A stretch of DNA of 64,000 nt from MPNP01 sp963668325 (GTDB lineage Bacteria > Pseudomonadota > Alphaproteobacteria > Rhodobacterales > Rhodobacteraceae): the NCBI GenBank assembly GCA_963668325.1, contig OY764222.1, positions 2,170,001-2,234,000 on the forward strand, in the 5' to 3' direction. The first letter of the stretch is position 1; every line of letters begins with the position of its first letter. A model generated the notes under the pieces. The model was not told the origin of the DNA. It searched no databases and saw only the letters and a program-made list of their open reading frames with translations. The position numbers and the translations under genes are program-made. Shown in pieces: positions 16,184 through 24,430 of this stretch.

Positions 16184-16419
16184 TAATTTACCATACAGTC
16201 CTTTTTGATGCCAATGTGCTCTATCCTGCATCCATGCGTGATGTTTTAATGCAGTTTGCTGCTGCCGATCTTTTCAAAGCTAAGTGGTCAGCTGACATTC
16301 ATCGGGATCCTGTATTACTTGTACGTACGCGTGAACTAGTTGTTGGTTACCACTTTATTTCAAATCGTAACGGGGTATTTTTCCCATATTATTTCAGTAC
16401 CGAATTACTGGGAAACTGA
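16180..16419 (+). pseudogene. PIN-domain toxin, truncated and decayed
   Basis: The first 42 residues (TVLFDANVLYPASMRDVLMQ, then LFKAKWSADIHR) are the clear N-terminal part of a PIN ribonuclease, with the first catalytic aspartate in FDAN. After ADIHR the sequence jumps to LLVRTREL and VVGYHFI, which look like later pieces of the same family (RTRDLM, LVTGYE) with intervening residues missing, and then it becomes unrecognisable. Members are usually near 190 residues; this has 79. Internal deletions plus loss of the C-terminal half leave no second or third catalytic acid, so it should be inactive. The start overlaps the antitoxin stop by 4 bases. Confidence 0.75.
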
Positions 16420-16588
16420 ATTAATTTGAACAGGTTACTTTTTTCTTTCCCCAGTAGCTAAATTTTTTCAAGTAGAGTTTCCTTTTCCCAGGAAACTCCG
16501 AACGGTCATTACCGTAGCATGCAAGTTTGTCTGACCCTCCCAGGGCCAAACTAAAACCATACTCCCAAGATCATTACAGCATAAAAAA

Positions 16589-16620
16589 GGAGTATTCGGG
16601 GGTTGCCCCCCGAATACTCC
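16589..16620. repeat. Perfect 14-bp hairpin at the left end of the transposon
   Basis: GGAGTATTCGGGGG (16589-16602) pairs perfectly with CCCCCGAATACTCC (16607-16620) around TTGC. It precedes the first transposon gene by 48 bases. It could stop read-through transcription entering the element or be a binding site for the transposition proteins. A weaker hairpin (GAGTTTCC/GGAAACTC) lies at 16475-16498. Confidence 0.85.
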
Positions 16621-16668
16621 GGCATTATTGTGAACGTTACCACACAAACCACAATAAAGGACCCACCA

Positions 16669-17277
16669 GTGCAACTCATTCATCAAACCACACTTTCGGT
16701 CGACGACTATATTTATAAGCAAGCATGGCAGGAAGCAAGACTTGAGTGCTGTCCCAACACACAAAAAAGTACCTGTCAGTTCCACCGCCATGGGAGTTAC
16801 CCTCGCAAAACACCCTCTAATATAAACATTACGCGCTATTACTGTCGCACCTGTCAGATGACGTTCAGCCTGTTGCCAGAGTTTATGGCAGCAAGCAAAC
16901 CCGGCACCCTCCAGGCAATTGAAGAGGTTGCTCTAGCTGCTGAAGAGTGTCCAAACCTGACCGCGGCCCATAACCGTCTACGTCCCAACCATCATGGGAC
17001 TTGGCGAGCCCAGCGCCGGTGGCTCAAAAGACGTATTCTTTGGGCCTCCCTGGCTCTGCATCTTGCCCGAGGTTTGTTCGCCGAGCTTTATGCCGAAGCG
17101 CCGCTGACGGTTGGAACCTTCCGGGCCAAGAAGGGGACGACCACCACGCTGCTGGTGACTTTGCGCAAGCAGTATAACAATCACCTCGAATATGTCCCCC
17201 GACCGGTTGGATTTAGATCCTGCAGCCACCCTATTGAGTCGCAAACTGGGCCCCCAACACAAGGTGGCCCCTGCTGA
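16669..17277 (+). CDS. Zinc-ribbon transposon protein (orf1)
   Basis: About 202 residues. The N-terminal half holds a putative zinc-binding region, with CCPNTQKSTCQFHRHGSYPR followed by YYCRTCQMTFSLLPEFM, resembling the DUF6431-type ribbon found in proteins next to DDE transposases. The second half is helical (TLQAIEEVALAAEE, then WRAQRRWLKRRILW) and may bind DNA. The GTG at 16669, with AAAGGA 9 bases upstream, is chosen; the frame itself opens at a TTG in the hairpin loop at 16603. The last 25 residues after EYVP look unlike protein, and the next frame from that point continues without a stop into the transposase (see finding). Function is inferred from position. Confidence 0.65.
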   Translation: MQLIHQTTLSVDDYIYKQAWQEARLECCPNTQKSTCQFHRHGSYPRKTPSNINITRYYCRTCQMTFSLLPEFMAASKPGTLQAIEEVALAAEECPNLTAAHNRLRPNHHGTWRAQRRWLKRRILWASLALHLARGLFAELYAEAPLTVGTFRAKKGTTTTLLVTLRKQYNNHLEYVPRPVGFRSCSHPIESQTGPPTQGGPC

Positions 17278-17344
17278 TTTGCCGAATCGGGCCCCATTTT
17301 CCTCCGATATTTTAAAAAACAAGTCAAAAAGGAGGTTTTTACTT

Positions 17345-18637
17345 ATGACAACATCACCAAACCGGCACCGCGAGGATGTCGCTCTCTTTCGCTATGGCCT
17401 GGTGGCCCAGATCATTGCCTGGCCAGCCGGTCCGGAAAGGAATGTCATCATTGCCAACCTGGCGGCCAAAGCTCACACCATTCCCGGTAGTAGCCGAACC
17501 CGTGTGGCTTCAGGAACACTTGTGGATTGGGTCCGCAATTATGAACACAAGGGTTATGAGGGGCTGCTGCCCAAAAAGCGCAGTGAACGGGCCCAACCAC
17601 GTCGGATGCCGGCGGAAGTCAGTGAGACACTCCTGGCCATCAAACACAACACTCCCGTCTTGAGTGTTCGTCAGGTAATTGCCGAAGGCCGCCAAACTGG
17701 TGAGATTCCCCCGGATGTTCCGGTCTCGCCCTCAACGGTGCATCGTCTGTTTACCCGTGAGGGGCTGATGGTCAAGGAGGATCCTTTCCGGGGACAGGAT
17801 CTGCGTCGGTTTCAATACCGCTATCCCGGTGAACTCTGGCAAGCCGATGTCATGTATGGTCCCAAAATTCCTGATGCCAAGGGGCGTCTTCGCCGGACCT
17901 ATTTGCTGGCCATCCTTGATGATGCGACCAGGATCATACCCTATGCCCATTTTGCCTTCTCCGAAAAGGCCTGGGCCTTTCTTTATGTCCTGCGCGAGGC
18001 CATTACCCGTCGAGGGGTGCCAACTCGACTTTATACCGACAATGGAGCCAACTTCCGATCGAAACATTTGTCCATTGTCTGCGCCCGTCTGAACATCGCG
18101 TTACTACATGCAAGGCCGTACGCTCCACAAGGAAAAGGCAAAATTGAAAGATATTTTCGGCGGGTCAGAGATCAGCTGCTGGCACCGCTTGCCGACGATG
18201 CCATTCCCAACCTTGCAACCCTCAATGAACGGACCCGTTGCTGGATTGATAGCGACTATCACATGACACCGCATCGTGGTCTTGACAATGCCACTCCGAT
18301 GGATTGTTGGGTCGCCAAGGCTGAGCATGTTCGCTATCCTGAACCACACCTTGACCTTGATCTTATGTTCCTGCACGAGGTCAGCCGCAAGGTCAACCAA
18401 GCCCACACCGTGTCGCTTGACAATCGTCAGTATGAGGTGGCACCGGAATTGGTAGGCCAAACGGTTACCTTGCGTTATGACCCGTCGGCCCCACCGGGAC
18501 GGCCGCTGTTGGTTTATCATGATAACAAACCCGTTGGCGAGGCCACTCTTTTGGACCTCTTTGCCAATACCACCATTCCACGTGGTCGACCGCCCTTGCG
18601 GTTTGGCCCCAGCGATGATGAGAAGGAGGAGAAGTAA
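17345..18637 (+). CDS. DDE (rve-type) transposase
   Basis: A 430-residue transposase with an N-terminal helix-turn-helix part (VLSVRQVIAEGRQ, VSPSTVHRLFTREGL) and an integrase core. The catalytic triad is visible: WQADVMYGP (about residue 167), YTDNGANF (about 230) and GKGKIERYFRRVR (about 265). A C-terminal Mu-like barrel follows (VSLDNRQYEVAPELVGQTV). The ATG at 17345 is preceded by AAGGAGGT at a good distance. This is the strand-transfer enzyme of the element. Its ATPase partner starts inside its stop codon (TAATG at 18635), as in TniA-TniB and IstA-IstB pairs. Confidence 0.92.
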   Translation: MTTSPNRHREDVALFRYGLVAQIIAWPAGPERNVIIANLAAKAHTIPGSSRTRVASGTLVDWVRNYEHKGYEGLLPKKRSERAQPRRMPAEVSETLLAIKHNTPVLSVRQVIAEGRQTGEIPPDVPVSPSTVHRLFTREGLMVKEDPFRGQDLRRFQYRYPGELWQADVMYGPKIPDAKGRLRRTYLLAILDDATRIIPYAHFAFSEKAWAFLYVLREAITRRGVPTRLYTDNGANFRSKHLSIVCARLNIALLHARPYAPQGKGKIERYFRRVRDQLLAPLADDAIPNLATLNERTRCWIDSDYHMTPHRGLDNATPMDCWVAKAEHVRYPEPHLDLDLMFLHEVSRKVNQAHTVSLDNRQYEVAPELVGQTVTLRYDPSAPPGRPLLVYHDNKPVGEATLLDLFANTTIPRGRPPLRFGPSDDEKEEK

Positions 18638-19440
18638 TGTATAAAGTACATTTTGGCCTCAAGCACTATCCATTTGATGTGGCCCCCAAGGCGGATGAAT
18701 TATTCGATTATACCGCGGCCTCGGAAACCCGTCATCGTCTACAGCATCTCCTGGAACTGCGAGGTATTGGTCTGTTGACGGCGGAGGCCGGCACTGGCAA
18801 GACCACGCTCTGCCGCCAGGTCGTGAGCCAGTTGCATCCCAACCAATATCGGGTCTGTTATGTAACCCTCTCCACAGGTTCGGTTCTCGACAGTTACAAT
18901 ACCATTGCCAACGCCTTTGGCCTGGACCGTTTTACCAGCCGGGCCGCGGCCTTCAAGGCCATCCAGGAGGAGGTATCCCGGCTGGTTGTTGCCGCCCGGC
19001 AATATCCGGTGCTGATTTTTGACGAAGCTCATCATTTGCATAATACCATTCTGGAGGAGTTGCGTCTGTTGACCAATTACGAGATGGATTCCGAGAAACG
19101 GTTATGTCTGCTGCTCGTTGGGCTCAGTGAATTGCGGCGACGTCTGCAACAGATGGCGACCCATGCGTCATTATCCCAACGGATTGTCATTCGGTGCAGC
19201 CTAGGCGGTCTGAGTGAAGAGGAAGTTGGTGGTTATCTCAGCCATCGGTTGCGCCTTGCCGGTTACGAGAGTGATCTGTTTGAACCGGCGGCGATTGCCG
19301 CCCTGGCCTTGGCCAGTAAGGGTGTTCCACGTATGCTGGACCGGCTGACTCATTTTGCCCTGGTTGCGGCGGCCCTGAATAAATCCCGTCTGGTAACGGC
19401 CGTTCATGTGGAAGAGGCTCTTGGTGAACTGGACCAATGA
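18637..19440 (+). CDS. ExeA/TniB-like AAA+ ATPase of the transposon
   Basis: A 267-residue AAA+ ATPase: N-terminal FGLKHYPFDVAP typical of the ExeA group, Walker A TAEAGTGKTT (about residues 48-57), Walker B VLIFDEAHHL (about 125-134), sensor region LLLVGLSEL and an arginine-finger stretch LSQRIVIRCSL. Proteins of this type choose targets and activate DDE transposases (TniB, TnsC, IstB logic). It starts in the transposase stop codon and ends 4 bases inside the next gene, so all three are translationally coupled. The C-terminal lid (GVPRMLDRLTHFAL) is intact. Confidence 0.9.
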   Translation: MYKVHFGLKHYPFDVAPKADELFDYTAASETRHRLQHLLELRGIGLLTAEAGTGKTTLCRQVVSQLHPNQYRVCYVTLSTGSVLDSYNTIANAFGLDRFTSRAAAFKAIQEEVSRLVVAARQYPVLIFDEAHHLHNTILEELRLLTNYEMDSEKRLCLLLVGLSELRRRLQQMATHASLSQRIVIRCSLGGLSEEEVGGYLSHRLRLAGYESDLFEPAAIAALALASKGVPRMLDRLTHFALVAAALNKSRLVTAVHVEEALGELDQ

Positions 19441-20375
19441 GACCTGGACCAATAAGACCATGGTCGTGCCAACAGATCACCCGGCTCAGGGACATATCCC
19501 TTGGTCGGGTGGCCGAAGCCTGCGGTTATCAGCGTGATCCAAGTGATCAAAACCGCTGGCGTCGTTCCGGCTCAGTGCTCAGCATTACCGGTAGCCAATT
19601 TTATGATCACCTCAATGGCACCGGTGGTGGCGGTGCGATTGATCTTGTCATCCATGCCAGGGGGTGCGGTTTTGGTGAAGCCCTGGCCTGGCTGAAACAA
19701 TTGTCTTGCCAGGCTTATCAATCTTCGGTGGTTCCCTGTTCCCAAACAGCCAAACCAGGTGGTCGGCACGCCCCGTTGGCAGCAAGCAACACCCTCGCAC
19801 CGGATTTGCAACTGGTCCCAAGGTACTGGCCCCGGGTGTGGACTTATCTTGTCGGGGACCGCCAGATTGCACCCGCGCTTGTTGCCTGGTGTCACCGGAA
19901 GCATCTTGTTGGGGCTGACCAGAGGGGCAATGCTGTTTTTATCACCCGTGATGCCAAGGCTTTACCGGTTGGGGCCGAGTTGCACGGAACCATGCCAGGG
20001 CGACCCTTCAAGGGAATGCGCCGGGGGTCCAGAAAAGCGCAAGGTGGGTTCTGGCTGGCGCGTCAGGAAGCGGGACCAACCCTGTTGGTCGAAAGTGCGA
20101 TTGATGCCCTGTCGGCTTATACTCTGTCGGCGGCTATGTGCAAGGAGTGTTCCCATTTCCAATATATCATCTCCACTGCCGGTGTGGCCACAACGCTGCC
20201 CCCCTGGATTATTGATCTGGTCCCATCGGAAACCATCTGGTGTGGCTATGATGCCGATATGGCCGGTGATCAGGCCGCGGTTCTTCTGCTACAGGCACAT
20301 CCCGAAATACAGCGCCTAAGACCCCAAGGGGGCAAGGACTGGAATGCTTGTCTGCAGGTGCAGCAAGACAACTGA
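19437..20375 (+). CDS. DUF3991/TOPRIM primase-like protein carried by the transposon
   Basis: A 312-residue protein with the architecture of mobilisation-type primases. Residues about 15-80 resemble the small domain that precedes DUF3991 (GSVLSITGSQFYDHLNGTGG, AIDLVIHARGCGFGEALAWL). Residues about 145-205 match DUF3991 (WCHRKHLVGADQRGNAVF, GRPFKGMRRGS). A TOPRIM domain follows, with the glutamate in LLVESAIDALSAYTL and the acidic pair in CGYDADMAGDQAA. Catalytic acids are kept, so it may act on DNA ends or make primers. It overlaps the ATPase by ATGA. A primase-like gene is not part of the classical Tn7, Tn5053 or IS21 gene sets. Confidence 0.78.
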   Translation: MRPGPIRPWSCQQITRLRDISLGRVAEACGYQRDPSDQNRWRRSGSVLSITGSQFYDHLNGTGGGGAIDLVIHARGCGFGEALAWLKQLSCQAYQSSVVPCSQTAKPGGRHAPLAASNTLAPDLQLVPRYWPRVWTYLVGDRQIAPALVAWCHRKHLVGADQRGNAVFITRDAKALPVGAELHGTMPGRPFKGMRRGSRKAQGGFWLARQEAGPTLLVESAIDALSAYTLSAAMCKECSHFQYIISTAGVATTLPPWIIDLVPSETIWCGYDADMAGDQAAVLLLQAHPEIQRLRPQGGKDWNACLQVQQDN

Positions 20376-20631
20376 ATGATCATTTGAACAAACTACTCCT
20401 ACCAATAATCGAGACCAACGGGATTACGGTGCACCAAGCAATTTGATCGACCTGCGGTGCTTGCAAACAGTTACCGGCTTAGGCCTTTGCGGGGTAAATT
20501 TGCCAGGTGGGGAATTTAACTGCTTGGAAAAGAAATGGTGGGGAAATTGATTTTATTAAAATTATTGGAGCTTCTTGAAAAGATTTGTCTCACTTCGCCC
20601 GAAATAATTTGAGAAATTCAAGTTGATTTAA

Positions 20632-22407
20632 ATTAAAAAACAACACCTGGTTGTCGGCGAGGGGGCCTCGGCGACCTATACGGTGCGATTGGCCGCGCAA
20701 CCGACCGCCTCGGTTCAAATTGACATTACCATTGACCCCATCGCCCAGGCCACAGCTGTTACGGTCGATCCGGTCAGCATTGTCTTTGCAACGGATAACT
20801 GGGCTGAGGAACGCACGGTAACCATAACGGCCGATGAGGATGACAACAAGGTCAGTGAAAGCATGGGGCTGATCCATACCTATGCGGATGCTGTCCTGGC
20901 TACGGTCCGGGTGACCGTCCGGGACAATGACATTCCTCCCTCCGCCTCGGTCGGGGCGGGTCTGGTCCGTTTTGGCCGCACGGTTGGCGAACAGTCGGTT
21001 GTAGCGATTACCGACCGGCTCAGTGGCATCCGCCAGCCGGGTTTCAGCGGTAGGCTGGCCGGGCAAACACTGCCCGAGGTGCGTTGTGCTGCTGATGGTG
21101 AATTCATTCGACCCGAATCTTCCTGTGTTGTCAGCGGCCAGCAGCCTGGCTCCAATACTCCCGGGGTTGATGCCATGGCCTTTGGTTCGGCCGAGGTAAC
21201 CGGTAGTGACAACAGCCTGACCCCCAACACCACCGACGAGCTTGTGGCCGGGACGGCCTTTGCCCTGACCCAGGCAATTGACACGGGTGCGCTGGTGACC
21301 CTCTGGGGCCAGGGAACCCGGTCGGGGTTCAGTGGCCGGGAGCAGGGCTATGCCATCAAGGGCCATGTCAGCGGCTTTCAGCTTGGCTTTGATTGGGCAC
21401 GCCATAACCGGTTCCATGGGGTCATAATGGCGCGGAGCACCGGTGAAGCTGACTATGGTGACGCGGCAGCGAGGAACGGTGAGGTTGCGTTCGGCCTGAC
21501 CTCGATTGTTCCCTATACGGGCTGGCGGGTTGATGATGATTACCTGCTCTGGGGTGGTCTGGGTTTTGGGACGGGCAACCTGACCTGGCAGGAGGTTGCC
21601 GCCGATGAAATCAGGACCGGCTTGCGCTGGCGGATGGTTGCCTTCGGGTCGGAAGGCTCCCTGCCCGAAGTGGCCGGGTTGGGCAACGCCGAGTTGCGTT
21701 GGCATACTGATGTTCTGTGGACGCAAACCGGTTCGGCCGAGGTTCCGGATTACCTGGAAGCCTTGCAGGGCAAGACCCTCCGGCACCGTATGGGCGTGAC
21801 CAGTACCTGGGAGAATGTGCTGGCATCGGGTGTCATTCTGCGTCCCAGCCTGGGGGTTGCTGTACGCCGGGACAGCGGAGATGCCGAGCAGGGTCTGGGG
21901 CTGCAGGTGAGCGGTGGTCTGGAATGGCTTGACATGGCGAATGGTGTGTCCTGGCGTCTGCGTGGTCAAAAACTGCTTGCCCACAAGGATGATGCCTTTG
22001 AGAGTTGGGGTGTATCGGTGGCCCTGCTGTACGATCCCAACCCTTCCACCAGGCAGGGTTTTGCGGCCAGCCTGTCTCATGCTGTTGGCGAACCACCGGT
22101 GGGTGACAACAGTCATTTGATTCAGGCGGCGAGTCTGCCGGAAGGTGCTGCTTTCAATGCCGACCAGAACTGGACGGCGGAAATGGCTTATGGGGTAAGC
22201 CGGGGCCATGGCAAGGTCGGCAGTTCTTATGTGCAGGTGCATGGTGGCTCGAGTGATGAAACAGCCCGGCTGGGCTACCGGCTGGAGCCGGATATTGACC
22301 AGGCCCAGAACATGATGGTTGATGTGTGGACCGAACCGGCGGCGGGTGGTACCGGGGACCGGGCAACCGGCAACAGTGTCGGGGTTGATCTTGTTTCCAG
22401 ATGGTGA
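20632..22407 (+). pseudogene. Autotransporter-like outer-membrane beta-barrel protein, 5'-truncated
   Basis: The frame is open from 20632 with no start codon of quality; it begins mid-domain (LVVGEGASATYTVRL), which is the middle of a Calx-beta-like repeat of a surface protein. A second repeat segment (NWAEERTVTITADEDD, VTVRDND) ends near residue 100. The rest, to residue 591, is rich in alternating strands and ends in DLVSRW, with a terminal aromatic residue as in outer-membrane barrels; GYAIKGHVSGFQLGFD and LLWGGLGFGTGNL are barrel-like strands. A GTG at 20683 gives 574 residues but no signal peptide, so export is unlikely. It is strongly GC-rich against its right-hand neighbours, which suggests transfer. 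The upstream part was lost at the transposon junction. Confidence 0.7.
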
Positions 22408-22584
22408 TGGGGCGGCATAAAATAAAGAAAGGCCGACCCTGAGCAAGCACCAATTCAATTAGAAATGGCAAGGTTCCCGTCAAGTCGGGACGGGGAATAT
22501 ACAACCGGTAGTGACACTCGGGAAGCAATTTAGGTCGCGGATCAGGAGAACTTAATAATGGTTTACTTTATGGATTGAAGGCGA

Positions 22585-23484
22585 CTAGGTTCCTTTTACT
22601 TCAGAAAGTATAAAGTCGCGGAAGACCTTCAACTTTTTTGATTCCCTCAATTCATATGAATAGGCCAGATATAAAGGTATTTTTTCTGACTTAAAATCTG
22701 GTAGGACCTGGATTAAATCGGGAACCATTTCAGCAACATAACCTGGTAGTACTCCTATGCCCAAATTATTCTTTACCCCAAGAAACACCCCATAATAATT
22801 ATTGATCATCATGTGATAGTTTACCTTCAACGAGAAAATCTTGTTGATAAATGTCTTGGCTGTAGGGGCATCCAAAGCAGTGTTTCTTTGACTGATTAGT
22901 CGATGGTTGGTCAAATCCTCTATCACTTCAGGCACACCGTTGGTCTTGGCATATTCTTTCGTCATGTACAAACCCATGAAGGTTGTCATAATCTTTTTTC
23001 TGACCAAATCCGCTTCCGATGGCTCCTTCATTCGTATGGCCACATCTGCTTCTCTCATCGGAAGATCAAGGATTCTTTCATCAAGTATTAATGTCAGGTT
23101 AAGATCAGGGTAACTTTGGAAAAATTTAGGTAATCGTGGTGATACCCATAAAGTGCCGAAACCAGTAGTTGTCGTAACTCTTAGTTCTCCTCGGGCAAGT
23201 TCCTTGAAGTCCTTGATTTCGTTGGTTGCTTTGGCCAACTGCTTATCCATTACTTCAACAGCATCAAAAAGAATTGATCCTTGTTCAGTCAGAATAGTTC
23301 CCCTCGCATGACGATGAAACAATTGGGTTGATAAATCTGATTCGAGTGAACTTATTCTCCTGCTTACAACGGATTGATGTAATTGCAGTTTTTCTCCAGC
23401 CCGATAAACAGAACCTGATTTGGCCACTTCCAGAAAAACTCTGAGCTTATCCCAATCATGCAATGGCAGACTCTGATTTGACAT
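22585..23484 (-). CDS. LysR-family transcriptional regulator
   Basis: A 299-residue LysR regulator. The N-terminal winged helix is seen at about residues 10-68 (WDKLRVFLEVAKSGSVYRAG, LHQSVVSRRISSLE, LFHRHARGTILTEQG), followed by a substrate-binding domain beginning ELRVTTTTGFG. The GxLRVTxxxxFG pattern places it in the large CrgA/YhcS-like group whose ligands vary. It lies 40 bases downstream of an SDR gene on the same strand, so the two may be co-transcribed or the regulator may control the SDR; the effector is unknown. The gene looks intact. Confidence 0.9.
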   Translation of the reverse strand: MSNQSLPLHDWDKLRVFLEVAKSGSVYRAGEKLQLHQSVVSRRISSLESDLSTQLFHRHARGTILTEQGSILFDAVEVMDKQLAKATNEIKDFKELARGELRVTTTTGFGTLWVSPRLPKFFQSYPDLNLTLILDERILDLPMREADVAIRMKEPSEADLVRKKIMTTFMGLYMTKEYAKTNGVPEVIEDLTNHRLISQRNTALDAPTAKTFINKIFSLKVNYHMMINNYYGVFLGVKNNLGIGVLPGYVAEMVPDLIQVLPDFKSEKIPLYLAYSYELRESKKLKVFRDFILSEVKGT

Positions 23485-23524
23485 AAATAACTTTCAGGAA
23501 TTTATTGAAATCATTTTCAATGGA

Positions 23525-24310
23525 TTAGTGGTAGCCAAATTGTTTCAATTCATATTGATTACAATATACGATCGCAGAAGTTCCCCCATCAACGGGAAGG
23601 TCAACACCTGTTATCCATTCGCTCTTTTTGTCAATCAGAAAAAATATCACCTCTGCTACCTCCCTGGGAGTGCCTGGTCGTCCTATCCTATTTATCATTT
23701 TTGAGGCACGCTCACCAAAAGCAGATATAAAATCATTGAGGATTCTTGTCTCAATAGCAGCTGGACTGACAGAATTTATTCGAACTTCTCTTTTCTTTAA
23801 CTCTTCACAGCTTGCCATGGTCCAGGCAATAACGGCCTCTTTTGATAAGTCGTATGCCCGTATATGATCCAGATTTTCCGATTTGCAAAATGAAATCAGG
23901 TCTTGGGTATCTGTAATTTGCAAGAATCTCTTTACTTGGGAGATATTAGCTTGCCAATTTGAACCGGCCTTGGAAGCAAGGTTAACAATCGAAGAACCGG
24001 GATTTAATTTGGGAATAATTATCTCTGAAATCCTCCTGAGAGCGATGAAATTAACTGTCAATATATCAAGCTCCTTTGATTCCCTTGGAGGCAAACCGGC
24101 CGAATTTATCAGAACATCATAAGGTCCATCCAATTTATGCTCAACTTCACCGAGACTGTTTAAGTCAGTAAAATCTGCCTTGATCCAGTTGGTCATTGCC
24201 ATTTCTGGCTTGAGGACGTCGATTATGGTAATTTCCTCGGCAACTCGGGAAAGTAAATTACAACATTCCTTACCTATTCCATTAGAGCCACCGGTGATTA
24301 GGACTCTCAT
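23525..24310 (-). CDS. Short-chain dehydrogenase/reductase
   Basis: A 261-residue SDR. The cofactor motif TGGSNGIG is at residues 6-13, INSAGLPP at about 88, and the catalytic YDLSK lies near residue 153, with SLVNLASKAG-like strand before it. The C-terminal PVDGGTSA is typical. IIDVLKPEM at the end of strand 2 has the acidic residue of NAD-preferring enzymes. The overall pattern is close to coniferyl-alcohol or 3-alpha-hydroxysteroid dehydrogenase-like SDRs, in which the protein is short in the Rossmann part and has an insertion before the YxxxK helix. The substrate cannot be given. It starts divergently from glnE. Confidence 0.85.
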   Translation of the reverse strand: MRVLITGGSNGIGKECCNLLSRVAEEITIIDVLKPEMAMTNWIKADFTDLNSLGEVEHKLDGPYDVLINSAGLPPRESKELDILTVNFIALRRISEIIIPKLNPGSSIVNLASKAGSNWQANISQVKRFLQITDTQDLISFCKSENLDHIRAYDLSKEAVIAWTMASCEELKKREVRINSVSPAAIETRILNDFISAFGERASKMINRIGRPGTPREVAEVIFFLIDKKSEWITGVDLPVDGGTSAIVYCNQYELKQFGYH

Positions 24311-24430
24311 AATTACCTCCCTTGAGTTTTCTAAATATTCAAACAGGTAATTTAATCAAAAATCCTCGGATTCCATCAGTATAATTTTAAACTGCAATGT
24401 AAGAAAAAAGCAGAAATTCAAAGGTAAGTA

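Larger units (their letters stand above)
16430..20560 (+). mobile_element. Four-gene DDE transposon (ends approximate)
   Basis: Four plus-strand genes with overlapping or tight junctions (16669-20375) form one transposition unit: zinc-ribbon protein, DDE transposase, AAA+ ATPase, primase-like protein. The block is visibly GC-richer than the bulk of the window. Exact ends were not fixed. TTTCCCCA at 16446-16453 and its complement at 20539-20546, each followed inward by a CAAG[T/C]AG-containing stretch, may be part of degenerate terminal repeats. The left flank is a wrecked PIN gene and the right flank is a beta-barrel gene missing its 5' part, so the insertion was accompanied by deletion or later rearrangement. 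Confidence 0.7.

Noticed and set aside
19759..20319. Plus-strand frame of 186 codons inside the primase-like gene
   Set aside because: The overlapping frame at 19437-20375 has DUF3991 and TOPRIM motifs and a coupled start; the other has none.
20376..20631. Possible missing 3' half of the PIN toxin on the far side of the transposon
   Set aside because: No PIN-like sequence (second aspartate region or DDRH-type motif) is present there, so a simple insertion into the PIN gene is not supported.
20590..22458. Very long minus-strand reading frame (622 codons) opposite the beta-barrel gene
   Set aside because: It is rich in proline, histidine and arginine with no domain, and it mirrors a GC-rich gene whose plus-strand frame has clear barrel and Calx-beta-like sequence. 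It is a composition artefact.
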